Positions 11,990 through 27,700 of a DNA stretch of 64,000 bases are shown piece by piece. The position numbers and the translations under genes were made by a program. Origin of the DNA: Bettongia penicillata ogilbyi. Taxonomy: Eukaryota > Chordata > Mammalia > Diprotodontia > Potoroidae. How positions within the stretch are numbered: position 1 is the stretch's first letter; every line of letters starts with the position of its first letter. Location of the stretch: contig JAJHZJ010000696.1 of the NCBI GenBank assembly GCA_023548195.1, positions 2,026,274-2,090,273 of the forward strand, in the 5' to 3' direction. Under the pieces are notes generated by a model. It worked only from the letters and a program-made list of their open reading frames with translations. It had not been told where the DNA came from and did not search any database.

Positions 11990-12650
11990 GGAATGAATTT
12001 TGGAACAATGCCCAGAAAGTGACTGAGATATCCATATTCTTTGACTCAGAGATCTCCCTGCTGAGCAAAACCTCTAAGGAGGTCAAAGATAGAAAGGTCC
12101 CATAGACACTAAACTATTAGAGCAACATTTATTTTTGTGATGACAAAGAACTGGTAATAAATTAAAAGTCCATCAGTTGGGGAATGGGTAAACAAGCTGT
12201 GGTACATGAATTCTATCTTATAAGAAAAGATGAATATGATGAATACTGAGAAGCAAGAAAAACCACTTAAATAAAATGATAGAAAGTGATACAAGGAGAA
12301 CCAGGAAAATAATCTAGAGCCGCATTACAATGATGTAAATGGACAGAAAAAGGGCAAAACCATGGAAACTGAATGATAGCAAGGTTGGCCTGAAAAAAAG
12401 GTGTGGGAAGACTCGTCTCTCTGCTTCTTTGCAGAGATAAGGAAGATGGAACACTGCCTATAACATCAAGCTTTTTGGATGTTGTTTAATTTTTCTGAAC
12501 ATTTTTGTCTTTTTAGAAAATTCTTTATGAGAAAGGATGGCTCTTGGGATAGTAATGGTGAAAGAGGGTAACACTGGGAAATGTAGGTGATGTAAAAACA
12601 AAAGATTTCAATAAAGTTTATTAAAAATATCTAAAATACATTAAAAAAAC
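11990..12650 (+). repeat. L1 3' fragment, sense orientation
   Basis: Carries the end of L1 ORF2 and the 3'UTR. 'aaggaggtcaaagatagaa', 'ccatcagttggggaatgg' and 'aagatgaatatgatgaat' correspond to the conserved C-terminal ORF2 region. It ends at 'caataaagtttatt' and a short A-rich run near 12,645. Frame-broken, so inactive. Confidence 0.8.
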
Positions 12651-12840
12651 CATACAAGCTCTTAGTGGGCTGGACTGTCCCCCTTTCCTCTTTGTATTTC
12701 CTTAGCTTAGCCAAATGTTTGAGAACCTAGCAGTGGAAGCATACCAGGTCCCCACTCTCCTCATCATCAGGAAATATTAAAATGTCCTTGCCTAAAATCC
12801 TCGGTCTCAAACTTTATCTGTCCTTAATCAAATTCCAAAG

Positions 12841-13007
12841 CGACAACGTCATGGTCTATACATTTTAGTTGTGGTCTTTTCTTTTTTAGTTTTCTGTTTA
12901 GTAGTTAGACAGTTTTTTGCATTCGACAACGTCATGGTCTATACATTTTAGTTGTGGTCTTTTCTTTTTTAGTTTTCTGTTTAGTAGTTTAGACAGTTTT
13001 TTGCATT
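12841..13007. repeat. 83-bp direct tandem duplication
   Basis: The unit starting 'cgacaacgtcatggtctata' at 12841 and ending 'ttttttgcatt' at 12923 is repeated immediately at 12924-13007. The only difference noticed is one extra T in the second copy ('gtagtttagac' against 'gtagttagac'). Such similarity implies a very recent event or an assembly duplication. Confidence 0.95.
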
Positions 13008-13260
13008 CATTTTTACAGGATTTTGAGTTCCAAATTTTTCTCCCTCTCTCCACTCCCCCTTTCCTAAAACAGAAAAAGCAATCTGATATAGGCTATATAT
13101 GAGTAATCATGTGAAGCTTATTTCCATATTTCCATAATATTGTGAAAGAAGAAACAGACCAAAAGTGGAAAAAAAACATGAAAAAAATAAAGTGAAAATA
13201 GTATTCTTTCTCTGGATTGTGGATAGCATTTTCCATCGAGTCCTTTGGAATTGTCTTGGA
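12870..13260 (-). repeat. L1 3'UTR fragment
   Basis: Reads 'tttacaggattttgagttcc', 'ctccctctctccactcccc', 'gatataggctatatatgag', 'gaagaaacagaccaaa' and 'ctctggattgtggatagca', the complement of a marsupial L1 3'UTR. Its 3' end includes the tandemly duplicated 83-bp unit. Confidence 0.8.
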
Positions 13261-15569
<2,309 letters not shown>

Positions 15570-16550
15570 ATCTCAGATCCACTTGAAGCAGGGGGTCCCA
15601 AACTGTGTGATAAGAATAGCTGAGCAGGATTTCTCCTCTGTTCTGGACACCTGCACCTGCAGTCAGAGAGGCTTCCCTGCCTCTCTTGGGAACACGGATG
15701 TGTGGGAGAGTACAGAGACTATATTAAAGTTCTGTGATGTTTATTTCCTATTTCCTTGATGATTTCACTATGTAGTCTTTGACAGGAGATCAGGAAACAA
15801 ACCAGATTTAAGGAGTTTAATGCCCTATCATCCTTTACTCCTTCTGACAAGTGGGGAGTTTATTCCCCCCTACATACCAAGACCAAGCAGCATTGTGGAG
15901 GGTGGGAGAGGTTGGTTCTTATTATTTGATGGTTATGTACTTTTAAAAAAGTACCGGTAAAAAATTATGGCTAGGATGTTTGGCAATGGCCATGCATTAT
16001 AGACTCTACTGGCTTGCAGAAGGGAACAGGAGGAGGACCCTTGGAGGGCATGCTATATATGTGCCCCTGCATGTCCTGGACAGTAGTGTCCCAACCCTTG
16101 GGTCCAAATCACCAATGCTCAAGAAAGCACATGAACATAGGGCTCACACTGTAGCTTCCTTATGATTGGTGTACATGCTTTATTATCCTGAGGGTATCTT
16201 ACTGTAGCTGGAAAGAAGTCTTTTTCCAATTGCTGGGCTGCCAGTGAAGGGGACCAGAGGGCTGGGGGCAGTGGGGAGGGACAGTTTCCACAGCTCCACC
16301 ACATGATGTGCCTAGTATAACTCCATCAATACCTCTGTCCTAGGCCTCCCCCTAGACTCCAGACCCTCCCTTGTGGTGGGGAAGGGAATGATTTAAAAAG
16401 AGAGGAAGAGCTCAGTATTAAATGACCCTTTGGGGTAAACCTTGAGCCCCTTTTTACTCTAAACTTTGATTTGAGTTCTTTGTGCAAACATTTCTGCCAG
16501 CACACATATTGTACTATACTAAAAATAAAAGTTTTAAAATCAGAAAAAAA
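15570..16550 (+). other. 3'UTR-like part of the CHKA retrocopy
   Basis: Sequence after the stop codon up to the A run, ending in a canonical AATAAA (16524-16529) with the A run about 15 bases downstream. It holds no further coding frame. That it is copied 3'UTR rather than flank is inferred from the signal and tail; comparison with the parental mRNA would settle it. Confidence 0.7.
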
Positions 16551-17500
16551 TGCAGACATTGATTTGTATGGTTAAGATTCTTTCATTCACACTTTAGTAT
16601 GAATCAAATAGATTCCTTAGGGACTTAAGCAGTTGACTAGAACTTTGAATTAATGTTCAAAAACATTTTCCAAGCTAACCAGGGAAAGTCTCTGTCATTT
16701 AGTACCTGTTTGGTTAGTATAACACCTGGCTTAGAGTAAGCACTTAATAAATGTTTTTTGATTTGAGCGTGACCTTGGGCAAGTAATTTCTCATCCTTGT
16801 GCCTTAGTGTCTTCATCTGTAAAATTAAAGGACTGGACCAGGTAGTGACTGAGTTTGCTCTAGCAGTCATAGAAACACAGACCCTCAGAGTATGAAGTCT
16901 TCAGAAGCCACCTAGACCAAACCACACCCGAACAAGAATTCTCTTTCCCACACACTCTAAATTACCCAGCCTCTGCTTGGAAACCTCCAGGGAGAAGGAA
17001 CCCCACTACCCTCCAAGCCAGAGCACTCTACTTTTGCATAGCCCCAAGCTTTGGGAGGTTTACAGCCTCGGATGACCCCCTTCCTTCAGACCCGCTCCGG
17101 CCTTAACTATAGGGTTATAGGCTTTTAATTTGACCCTCTGGCCTTAACACTAGGGTTATAAATGGATGGGTGGACAGAAGTGTTAAAAGATAGTATTAAA
17201 AGACTTTTAGACTCTAAGTTTAGAGGTAGAACCTCAGACTCGGAGCGAAAGGGCTCCAGACATCATCTCAATGAGCCGTCCCTCTTATTGCGCAGACTAG
17301 GAAACTGAGGCCCCTAAAAATCACTTGCTCCATATTCCCCCACTAGAAAACAAGAGATTTTTGTGTTCTTGTGTTCAGTACAGTACGTCACGTTCCCTCT
17401 GAACATTTTTGCAAACTCGATGTAACTCTAGGGCCAAGGAGAGACCCTTTCAATAACTTTTTGTAACGAAAGACTTGTGGCGTTCAAAGGCGTCTCTGTC
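16551..17500. repeat. Spacer between the CHKA retrocopy and ANXA5 promoter; MIR and old repeats
   Basis: A plus-strand MIR piece lies at about 16700-16865 ('gtgaccttgggcaagtaat', 'gtcttcatctgtaaaatta'). About 16870-17110 resembles a dispersed repeat with the 'ctctgcttggaaacctccag' stretch; a relative is at about 56,670-56,830. A short minus-strand MIR core is at about 17285-17320. No gene is seen. Confidence 0.6.
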
Positions 17501-18000
17501 CACCCGCCATGACCTTGGGGCTGGGTCACTGGCCAGAGTTCGAATTCGCGGCAGAATGAGAGGTGTCTAGACAGAGCGGAGGGGACAGTGTGGGGGAGCG
17601 AGATCTCGGACTTCCCTCCTTGCGGTGGGCGGGGCCAGATCCGCGAAGCTCCCCGCCCCGCTCCAGGGTAGCCCCTGCCCAGCCGGGCCCCAGAGGAAGC
17701 GCAGGCGCCCAGGCAGGCTGGGGCGGGGCAGGGCTGAGCTGAGGGCCGCAGCAGAGATCGGGGGCGGGGCCGACGGCCTGGGTGGGACCGGCCCGGGTCT
17801 GGGGCTGCACAGTGAGGTCTGGGTTTGCCTCAGCTGCGCCACGTCTCTCCTCTCTCCTTCCTCCTCCTCCTGCTGCTGCTGCATCCCGGCCTCGCCGCCA
17901 GTCCAGAGCAGCCCACAACAGCTCAGCGCAGCCCAGAACAGCCCCTCGGCCCCCGCCAGCCCCCGGGCACGTCTGAGAACCAGACACTAAAGGTAAGTCG
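17500..18000 (+). promoter_or_regulatory. ANXA5 CpG-island promoter
   Basis: GC- and CpG-rich block upstream of and including exon 1. Three perfect GC boxes of the form GGGCGGGG lie at 17627-17634, 17721-17728 and 17762-17769. No TATA box is seen at a suitable distance, which agrees with the TATA-less GC-rich promoter known for mammalian ANXA5. Transcription probably starts at several points around 17,800-17,880. Open frames in this block on both strands are products of high GC content. Confidence 0.8.
17830..17992 (+). other. ANXA5 exon 1 (noncoding 5'UTR); left edge uncertain
   Basis: The right edge is a strong splice donor, 'actaaag|gtaagt', at 17992/17993. In mammals ANXA5 exon 1 is untranslated and GC-rich, as here. 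The exon contains a CCT then CTG triplet run at about 17861-17882. Its left edge depends on the transcription start and is a guess. It joins exon 2 at 18681. Confidence 0.75.
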
Positions 18001-18680
18001 TCGCAGAGAGAGAGAGTGAGCCCGGAGGCTCACCAAGTCCTCCCTGGGGTATTGAGAGATTCAGGGAGCGCTAGCTGGGGACCCCGGAGTCCTGGGTTCA
18101 AGTCCCAACTTTGCCACCTGCTAACTGTATGACTTTGAACGAACTCCTTCCCCTCCAGACGCTGGAGTTCCGCGTCTACAAAAGAAGGGGGTTGTAATGA
18201 TCCAGTGAGAGGAACAGTGGACCCGGGTTCAAATACCCCCCTTGCCACTACCAGTGTAACTCTGGGCAAAGCAATTCATCTGTGTGGGTCTCAATTTCCT
18301 CTTCGTAAAGTCGGGGTGGCCTTTACGCACCCTTCCCACTCTAAATCCTAAGACTAGGTGACCCCCAGGCTTCTCCCAATGCTTACATCCTTCGGTAGGA
18401 GAGCAGGGGTGGGGCACCACATAGTCTGCGCCCCAGACTGGGGCCCCATCCCGTTGCCCATGCCTCGTTCGAGTCCTTAGTTACAGATGCCACTCCCGTG
18501 GTCTCCTCCCGACCTGTCCCGTGGGGAAGATGCAGGGATGAAGGCAGCTCTACCTTATTTCTTTTGATCCCAGAGGTTTTGAGCTCTGAAGGTTCCCCTC
18601 TCCTGGGGAGTTGGAGACCAGAGTATTCGCATCCTTAAGAAAGATACACTAACCTGCCACATTACTCTCTTCTGTTGTAG
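18001..18680. repeat. ANXA5 intron 1 with MIR pieces
   Basis: Intron 1 runs 17993-18680. It contains two plus-strand MIR-type pieces at about 18062-18185 ('gtcctgggttcaagtccca') and 18205-18350. Nothing else is recognised. Confidence 0.7.
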
Positions 18681-18720
18681 GTCCTGTTCATCTTTTCCCT
18701 ACGTCTCGGAAACCAACATG
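18681..18720 (+). other. ANXA5 exon 2 (5'UTR end and start codon)
   Basis: Acceptor 'tctgttgtag' ends at 18680. The exon is 40 bases, with the ATG at 18718-18720 as its last three bases, directly followed by donor 'gtaacg'. Joining to exon 3 in phase 0 gives Met-Ala-Thr-Arg-Gly-Thr-Val, which aligns with the annexin A5 start. Known mammalian ANXA5 genes also place the start codon in exon 2. Confidence 0.85.
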
Positions 18721-21700
18721 GTAACGTCCTTTCCTTTCTCCCCAATCTTCTGTTTAATGTTATTGAAATTGAGCAAATGATTATTACTGTTTTAGTGATC
18801 ATGCAATTAATACTTATAATTTTTTTTTAAAAGACCCAACAGTATGGCATAGTGGTTAGAGAACTGACCTTGGAGCCAGAAAGATCAACTGGTTTGTGTG
18901 ACCCTGGGTAGGTCACAACCTCTCAGTGCTCTATGCAACTCTCTCTGAGACAGTTGCGGAGAAAGTGCCAACTTTCATTGACAGAGGGAATTTCCTTATC
19001 TGGGGAGTTCCCTGTATTAATTAAATCCCAGGTCCTGCCCCTGTCCCTTTAATGATCCCAGATTCAGAGGAAGGCCGAATCTTAATAATAATCTTGTCCC
19101 ACTCCCTCATTCTAAAGAGAAGGAAACTGGAAGCTGGAAACATTAATTGCCCTACCTGGGCTCCCACAGAGTTGGAATTTGCCTCCCTCTTCTATCAATT
19201 TAGAACTCTTTCCTCTACTTTGCAGTGGATTGTTTAAAAAGAGTTCACTGAAAGCTTAAACAATTTAGGACTATCCCTGCTTTTTGGATTCCCTTGTCAT
19301 GGTGACCTCTCATCACTCCACTTTATTTTTCTTTCTTCCCTAACCTGCTTTGGTTGAGTAGAAAAGTACTATTAGGGCCCCTAGGCAGTGATTTGGGTGG
19401 TTCCCCTGCTCCCCCAACACTCCCTTCCTTTTCCTTCTCTGTGTGTAAAAGTGAGCCCTCCCACCAGCCAATGACTTTGGAACCAGAGTCTGTACAGCTC
19501 ATCGTGGTCATGTGAGTTGATATTTTCCTCCCAGTTTCCTTTAATTTTTAGGCAAGTTCCTTCTATTTCAATACAGTGGGTGGGGACTGGCTTTTTCCAG
19601 TGTCGTAAGGGTGGCTGTCTCAGCCCCACGGTAGGGGAAGAAAATTCTTCGGTTTGCTTCTAAATTGTGTATTTTGTGTATTTGGGGGGTTGCTTCACTT
19701 AGTGGAAACTGAAGAGACTAATTCTTTTTCTTTACCACCCTGAAGGTGACAACCAGGATTGACATTAGAATTGTAGAACTTTCCTTGTTGTGTTATTGAA
19801 TTACTGTTTAAAAATCTCACCCCAATATTAATTTTACATATGTATACATGATTATATATATAATCTATCATCTATCCTGTCTGTCTTTCTATCTAGCTCT
19901 CTCTTGCTATCTATCTATCTATCTATCTATCCATCCATCCATCCATCCCATCTGTCTGAATATCTTCATAGACACACAAACACACACACTTCTTAATTAA
20001 TAGGCTCATAGACTTAAAGTCAGAAAGGCCCTTGGAAGCCATCCTTGTCTGGCCTCCTTATTTTATGGATGAGACAACTGGGGGCTAGTGAAGAGTAGTC
20101 ACTTGCTCCAAGTTATATGTGTAGTGAATGACTAAACTGAGATTTGAACCCAGATCCTTTGATTCCGACATGGCAATGTGATAGAGAAGTGACCTTGAAC
20201 CTGAAAAGATCCTCCCTCAGACATATGCTGACTGGGCAGATCTCATAACCTTTCAGTGTTCTACACATCTTTCTACGACTATAAATTGTTGAGAAATGCT
20301 GACCTCCATTGGTAAAGGGAGTCTTGTTGTACGGGAGTTGGTTATGCCATTGAAATTTTAACTCCAGTTGCTATCTCTGACTCTGGACTTAATGCTTTTC
20401 CAATGTAGCACATTCCCCATTAAAAACAGAACAAAACCCCCAAACAAAACACTTCATGCTGTCCAGTGCAGCAAAGAGGGTTTTAAAAAAAACTTTGTAA
20501 AAAGGGGTTTGGAATGGTTCCAACCATATCCCATCTCATGGAAGTTCATCTTGGTCTGTTGTGCTATTAAAACAATTCGTTTTAGGTCACTGAGGGAAAA
20601 TAAAAGGCCCAGTGAATGTTATTTTCATGGTACCTTCCTTGGTGTTGTATGGCCAGCTAGAGATCCAGGTGAAGGTGTCCCAGTAGTGTATTTATTCATA
20701 ATGCTTTCATTATGGTTCCTCTGTCCATACTTCGGATGCCACAAAAGGTAAATCAGTTCTCCTGTTACCAGGAGTGGAAACTTGGAGTTTTGCTTTGCCT
20801 TTTTCAATGAAGGATCTTTGTGAAATTACCTTGGCAAGCCTTCCTGAGAGAGATAAGCTCCTTTTTCTGGAGTATCTGCTGTGGTGGCAGCATGTGTACT
20901 GATTGACTGGCCATGAAGAATAATTCCCCACAATGTCAAACGGCCTTTTACGTCTCTTATTTTTTGATGGATAGTCCGAAGATTTTCAATCAATTGCTTT
21001 TCATTTTAGAGAGTCTGTGTTCCCAACATGACAACTGGTCCCATATAAGTTTAAAAATGGACATATTGGCCAGTTTCATGGGAAATAGCTCTGAGGTGAT
21101 CAGTCAGGCATTTATTCATGCTTATGATAGCGTAAGGCATAGCTAGATGGTGGCCGAACAAAGATGAGGTGAAACAATTCCTGTCCTCCAGGATCTTGCC
21201 TATCCCTGGAGGAGGATGGTAATAGTGCTGTAATAACTGCTAGGCTTTGAGTCATCTGCCCTTTGGCCTCAGTTTTCTCCTCTGCAAAATAAGACTGTTA
21301 GATTAGGAATGGCCCTTCGGGATCATCAGAAATCTCCTCATTCGCCTCAGATTCTTGCCTAAGGAGAGAGGAGAGTGTTTGAAATAGGCCTCGACAGGCC
21401 ACGCCTGGGACCGTCATCAGGTGGACAGGGCCCAGCTGCTGTCCCAGATGCTGCAGGTCAAGGGAAGTAGAGCCTTGTAGGAAAGAGGGCAGTTGGCTCA
21501 GGCTTTTCTTTCGATCCAGTCATGGGAAATATTTCATTACAGTGTTTTCTTTGGGTCAGTCTATCTTCATGTTAGTTTCTGTAGCCAGCTCACATGGTAA
21601 TATTGTCTCAGGAAGCTTTCCGGCTGTAGGCCAAGGGGAGCAACAGTGTTGCAGCAGCCTGGTGGTTTCTGTTGATGTAACCTGATCTCCAGGTTCTACA

Positions 21701-24700
21701 TTTGTATACTCACAGATACACAGACAATATATACATAATTCATACATGCTGCATATACGCAGTATATGTATACACACTATATATATTCATACAACATACA
21801 CCAGATACATACATATGTTATACACCACACACACACAAACATACTTGGTTACTGTTCAGTCATGTCTAATTCTTCATGACCCCGTTTGGGGTTTTCTTAG
21901 AGATACCGGAGTAGTTTGCCATTTCCTTCTCCTCATCTTTACAGGTGAGGAAACTGATACAAACAAGGTTAAACAGCTAATAAGTGTCTCAGATCAGATT
22001 TGCACTCAGGTCTTCCTGATTCCAGGCCCAGGATGGTATCTGCTGTACCACCTAGGTGTCTCCATAGACACATACTACTCATGTGTAGGTGTCTATCTAT
22101 GTATCTATTCTCACAGTGTCCACGCAGTATATGTGAGCTATATGAACACAATATTATATATATAACATATATCCATACAACTTAATATACATTTTATATA
22201 TATGTTCTCATACTGTACACATTACATATAAGCTATATAGACTATATTTATATATATACAGCTCAGTAATATACATTCAATATATACATGCTGTATATAT
22301 CTACTCACACAACATATATGTACACGTATTATATACACACAATATATGCACACATTCAATATATATACACTGTACACACACACACACACACACACTACAT
22401 ACTGTTTTGAGAGTTTTCAGAGTCCTTGCTCATTACTGCCAATAAATGTTAGCAACCAAAACATGTTAAGCCCCCACTAAACACTTCAAAAGCTGAAGAG
22501 AAGGGGACCACTACCTTAAGCTGTTAAGTCTTCTTGAGTTTTCTTTCCTTAAGTGATGAGAAGGAAAGGGAGATATTGAGATGTTTTGCTTTAAGCTACA
22601 AATACAATTAAATACCAAATATGGAACAAAAAGGAGTTAGCTATGTCAATTGTTAACTATTTTTAGCTCTTAAAAATCCTCTTTTCACACTATACATACA
22701 CATTATATTTACACATACCATATATATGCATCATATATAAACAATATACATATACACACATATAAGTGTTCTATATATACATATACTCACAGTATATATA
22801 TACACACACACACAAAGTATATATGTTTACATCCGTACTTATACATGCATGCACTAAATATGTATGTACACACATGTAATGTGTATCTATATATGTTTGT
22901 TTCCTTATCTATAAAATGAGAGAGATGGCCCAGATGGCTTTTAAGGTTGATATTTTGGAAAATCTATGATCTCAGCACCTACCTATGGCTAAGGGACTTT
23001 TGTCAATCACCTTAAAATTATATTTAAATATTCCAGTTAGTCTTAAGAATCTAAAATTAGAACCTCCCCTACTGATGTTTAGGAAATAACCAAATCAAGT
23101 GAACAAGCATTGACTCAGCATCTCCTATATGCTAGCCACTGTGGTAAGTATTGAGATTCAAGAAAGGCAAAATAACCTAAAATCTAAAACCAAGCAAACA
23201 AAAACCCCAAACCCCAAACTATCCCTCTGTGCTCAAAGAGCTCCCAGTCTAATGGTGGAGGCAACATTTGAACAACTTGTGTATCCAAAACAAATTGGAG
23301 TTAGTCAACAGAGTAGTATCTATTTAAGAAACGAGGAGTGTGTGATCCAATTGGGAGACATCCTTCCAGTTCAGAAATTCCAAACTTCTAAGATGTCCAT
23401 TAAAACGATTAAACTAACAGTTAAACTTGTGTTGCTTAAATTGGTAAGTAGCTTTATGTTTATGAAATGATTGTGTTCAGTTCATCTGCCTATAAATACT
23501 CGTGAATCAAATGTCTTATGTGCAAGTGTTGGGCATAAATTAAAAAAAATAGTGCTTCCCCCCACCTCTCAGTTTTATTATTTTTACACCATCTGTTCTG
23601 AATAATATCCCTTTCCCCACAAAATCTTCCCTTTGAAGTATAAGAAAATTGTAGAATTAAGCAAAAGAGCCTAACATAGTGACCGTGTCCTTACTTTATG
23701 CCTGTAGTACATTCTCTAGGAAGAGTAAGGAAGAGGGTTTCACTGTCACCCCTCATTAGTTAAGACTGATCCTTGTATTGATAGAAGTTCTGTCCTCAGT
23801 CCTTTCCTCAGAATTTAATTGTAGTCTGATGGAGACAGACTTTAGAGGACAGACATGGATGGGAGGAGCATAGGATGATGGGGGGAGTATGTAAATTGCA
23901 ATGTACATCTCTCAGGGAGTACCCACAGTGATAATACATTGATTCAAGTGGCAAATGGAAATTAGGTTGAAAGATGGGGATTGCCTTTAAAAAGTAAAAT
24001 GTTATTAAGAAAGCTTTTGACATTTCACATTGCATAGATATCTTTTACGTTTTTGTTTATCTTTTGAAGGATTATTCCCTTGTAATGTTTCACTACGAAT
24101 TTCATTAAAAATCAATTTACTATATCACCCTGAAATTCTAAAAGATAGGCAAAATTAAGACTGGATGAGGGGAAATGGCAAGAAGATAGAGATAAAGATT
24201 TTCCATCATTAACTGAGAGTGAGATAGCCTTGGTTCTAGCCTTGACTCAAATCATTTATTAAGTCTTTGAGCCTCTGTTGATTGGTTTGGAAACTGAGGA
24301 CATGTTGGATTAGATGATCTCAAAAGCACTTTTCTACTAAAAGATATTGTGATTTGAATTCTTATATTTTTCAAATATCTTTTGTTTTTAGATTTCTTTC
24401 ATTTCTTTTATATCTTCTATTCCAACATAGCCATTCATTATAATAAAGACTAAAAAAAGAAAAAAAAAATTGGCAAAACTAACCAATCTGTTCCATGCCT
24501 CTGCCAAGAAAAAAAAAAAGGGAGGGAGATATAATTTCATATCTCCCCTTTGGAGTCAGGTTCTGGGTCCTCATAACTGTGCATTCAGTTTTGATTTTGT
24601 CATTTGCATTTACATTAGCATTGTAAATACTACGTTCTTGCTGCTTATTTCATTTTGCATCATTTCATACATCTTCTATGCTTCTCTGAGTTCTTCATAT

Positions 24701-27700
24701 CCGTCAGCTCTTACAGTTCCACAGCGTTACATTATATTTATGTACCACACCTTCCTAGCCATTTTCCATTTGATAGCTATCTACATTATTTCTAGTTCTT
24801 TGCTAGAACTAGCAAAAAACTAGCACAAAAAGTGCTAACATAAATATTTTATTGTCTATGGGGCCCTTTTTTTCCTTCCTATCTTCTTGGGGCATGTGCC
24901 TAGCAATAGGATCTCTAGGTAAAGTCTGTGGACATTTTAATCACTTTCTTAGCAGAATGCCAAACTGATTTCTAGAATACTTGGATTTTTAAATAGCCCA
25001 GGGGTAGAGAACTTATGACCTCGAGGCCACATATGACCTCTAGGTCCTCAAGTGCAGCCCTTTGATGGAATCCAAACTTCACAGAACAAACCCCCTTAAT
25101 AAAAGGATTTGTTCTGCAAAACTTGAACTCAGTCAAAAACCCACACCCAAGGACCTAGAAGGCCACAGGTTCCTTATCCCTCAACTACATTTTTGAATTA
25201 CTATCCCTAGGTGTGCTTTGTATGATATCCCTCCCTGCATTCGAGCTGTCCACAGGACATTTCTATTTGGTTCCCTCACTGTCACCTCAAGCCATGTGTA
25301 TCCAAAGCTGATTTCACTTTCTGCCTGCTCTTTTTCCCAAACCAGCTCCTTTGCCCAGATTGCTTCCAGTTCCATGGTTTTACTCATAGTAGCAGAGTAG
25401 CTTCTATTTAAGAAGTGGGGGAACAGATGATGCGCTTGAGAATCGTCCTTCCATGCTTAAAGCAGTGGAGTCACGTTCTGTGCTGCCTGCTTTGTCATCT
25501 CATTCTTGTGGCATGTCACCAAGTCCTACCATTTCTTCATTTAAAAATGTGTGTATGTATATGTGTGTAAATATATGTATGTACGTGTACACACACAGCT
25601 AGCATGCATTTATTTCCTTTCCCTCCACCTTCTCTATCCACTGGAGGAAAAAGAAGATAAAACTCATGTAACAAATATACACAGATGAACAAAACAACTT
25701 GTCACATTGGTCATGCCCCAGATCTTGGTCTCCTTTGGCATTTAGAGATAATTTAGAGTCATAGGAGATGGCAGCTTTCTTCCTGGAATTATGGCTGCCC
25801 TCCATTTCTTCTTTTGACCATCTCTTGGGTTCACCTCTGCCTCTCCCATCCCATTAATAGCAGCCTAGCCCAGCCTCTCTCATCACCTCATATTTGGATT
25901 TTCACAGTAATTTACTAATGTGACTCTGTGCTAGTCAGTTTCCTGGGCTGTAAAGTGAGGGGGTTGGAGGTGATAACATCTGAAGTCTTTTCCAACTCTA
26001 GATGTATGACCCTCTGTGATCACTTCTCCCCTCTTAGATTCCTTCTGTGACATCAGGCAGATGGCACTTTTCTCACCTCACTGTTCAGCTCAGTAACCTA
26101 ACGTGTGTGCTGCCACATTAAGGTCAAATTCCTCTGGCCAATATAAAAGGCCCTTTGTGACATAGGTCTATTCTAGCCAACCTAGCTTTCTCCTCCTCCA
26201 TAGTACTTCAAATGAATCAGGATGGCTTATGACTGCACCACTCCCCTAACTCTACTCCCACACAAACCTTGCTTTTTGCTCATTCATTTTTCCTGCCTTT
26301 ATCCTCCCCTTCTGCCCACTAAAAATGGGACCCATCCTTCAGGGTGTGGATGACGTTCCAGTATTCCACTCAACAAACACCTCCCCCAAAGAAATGTAGT
26401 AGAGTGAACTGGACACTGAGCTGGGAATCCATGAACACTCTCGGTTCTGACCTGGCTAAGCTAATAACCAATTTTATGATCCTTGTTAACTTGACTTATC
26501 TTGAGCCTTAATATCTTCAGCTGCCAGGGGAAGAAGGGTAGACCAAGTGATTTCTGAGCTCCTGGTCAGCTTTCACATTCTTTGATTCTGAGAGGCAGTG
26601 GGGTGGAATGTATAGAGTGCTGGACTTGGAGACAAGAAGAGCTGGATTCACATCTAGCCTCAGATGCTCACAAGCTCTGTGACCCTGGGGGAAGGCATTT
26701 AGCCTCTTTGCACAATGAGGGAGTTAGATTGGACTCAGTGAAGGTCCTTCTGGTGGAGGTAACCAAGCCTTTCCCTAAATTTTCTCAGACATCTTTGAGT
26801 TTAGCCTTTACTCTCATTGTTCTGTCTCCAGAAAGAAATTGCAAGTGGGCACCATACTTTACATGGGAGTGGAATGCATCTGCTTTCTTAGGGAAGTGTT
26901 GATGAAATTTACAGATTGTTGAACTTGGGGGCCCTTCAAGACTTTACCCTTGTTTTAATGCTAACCACTTTTGTTGTAAGGACTTGTGTAATGTAATACA
27001 CACTTCCTGCCTTCTTAACCAGAGTGTATGAATGTAACAACCTTTTTTTTTTAATGACCTACTATCACAGTTGCAGGTATCAATTATGTCAGTTCTTTGG
27101 GGAGCCATTGAGTTCATTGGTTGGGTTATTGGCCTTACTCATTCTCTTTCATTCATTCTCCTTATGTACCTGGGCATGTACTAAAAATCCTTTCAAACTT
27201 GGTAGGACATGTATGGCATAGCTTGTGGGCTTCCTCAAAAGCCTTTGAAAATCCCTAGTCACTTGGTGCTCTGCAGAATGTAAGATCCTTGAGGATGGGG
27301 GCTTGTTCTATTTTTAATTTTCTATTGGATACTGGAGATGACTCAGGATGAGGCAGTTGGGGTTAAGTGACTTGTCCAAGATCACACAGCTAGTGAGTGT
27401 CAAGTGTCTGAGGTGAGATTTGAACTCAGGTCCTCCTGACTCCTGCACTGGTGCTCTGTCCACTGCACCACCTAGCTGCCCCCATTCTCCAGTCATCTTG
27501 ATGAATATCTGGTCACTGGATTGAGATGGCTTTGGAGGAGAAGTGAGACTGGTGACCTGCACAGCCCTTCCTCACTCAAAATAAAGTCAAGTGCAAGTCA
27601 TGGCGTAATTTCTCTGATGGCATGGTCTTATTCTGTAACGAAGGACAAACACTCACAATTTTCCATTATTTATTCTACTCATTTTCTATTCCCAGTGAGT

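Noticed and set aside
17526..18019. Several 60-150 codon frames over the ANXA5 CpG island, both strands
   Set aside because: GC-driven, overlapping and Pro/Gly/Arg-rich; the region is explained by promoter and noncoding exon 1.
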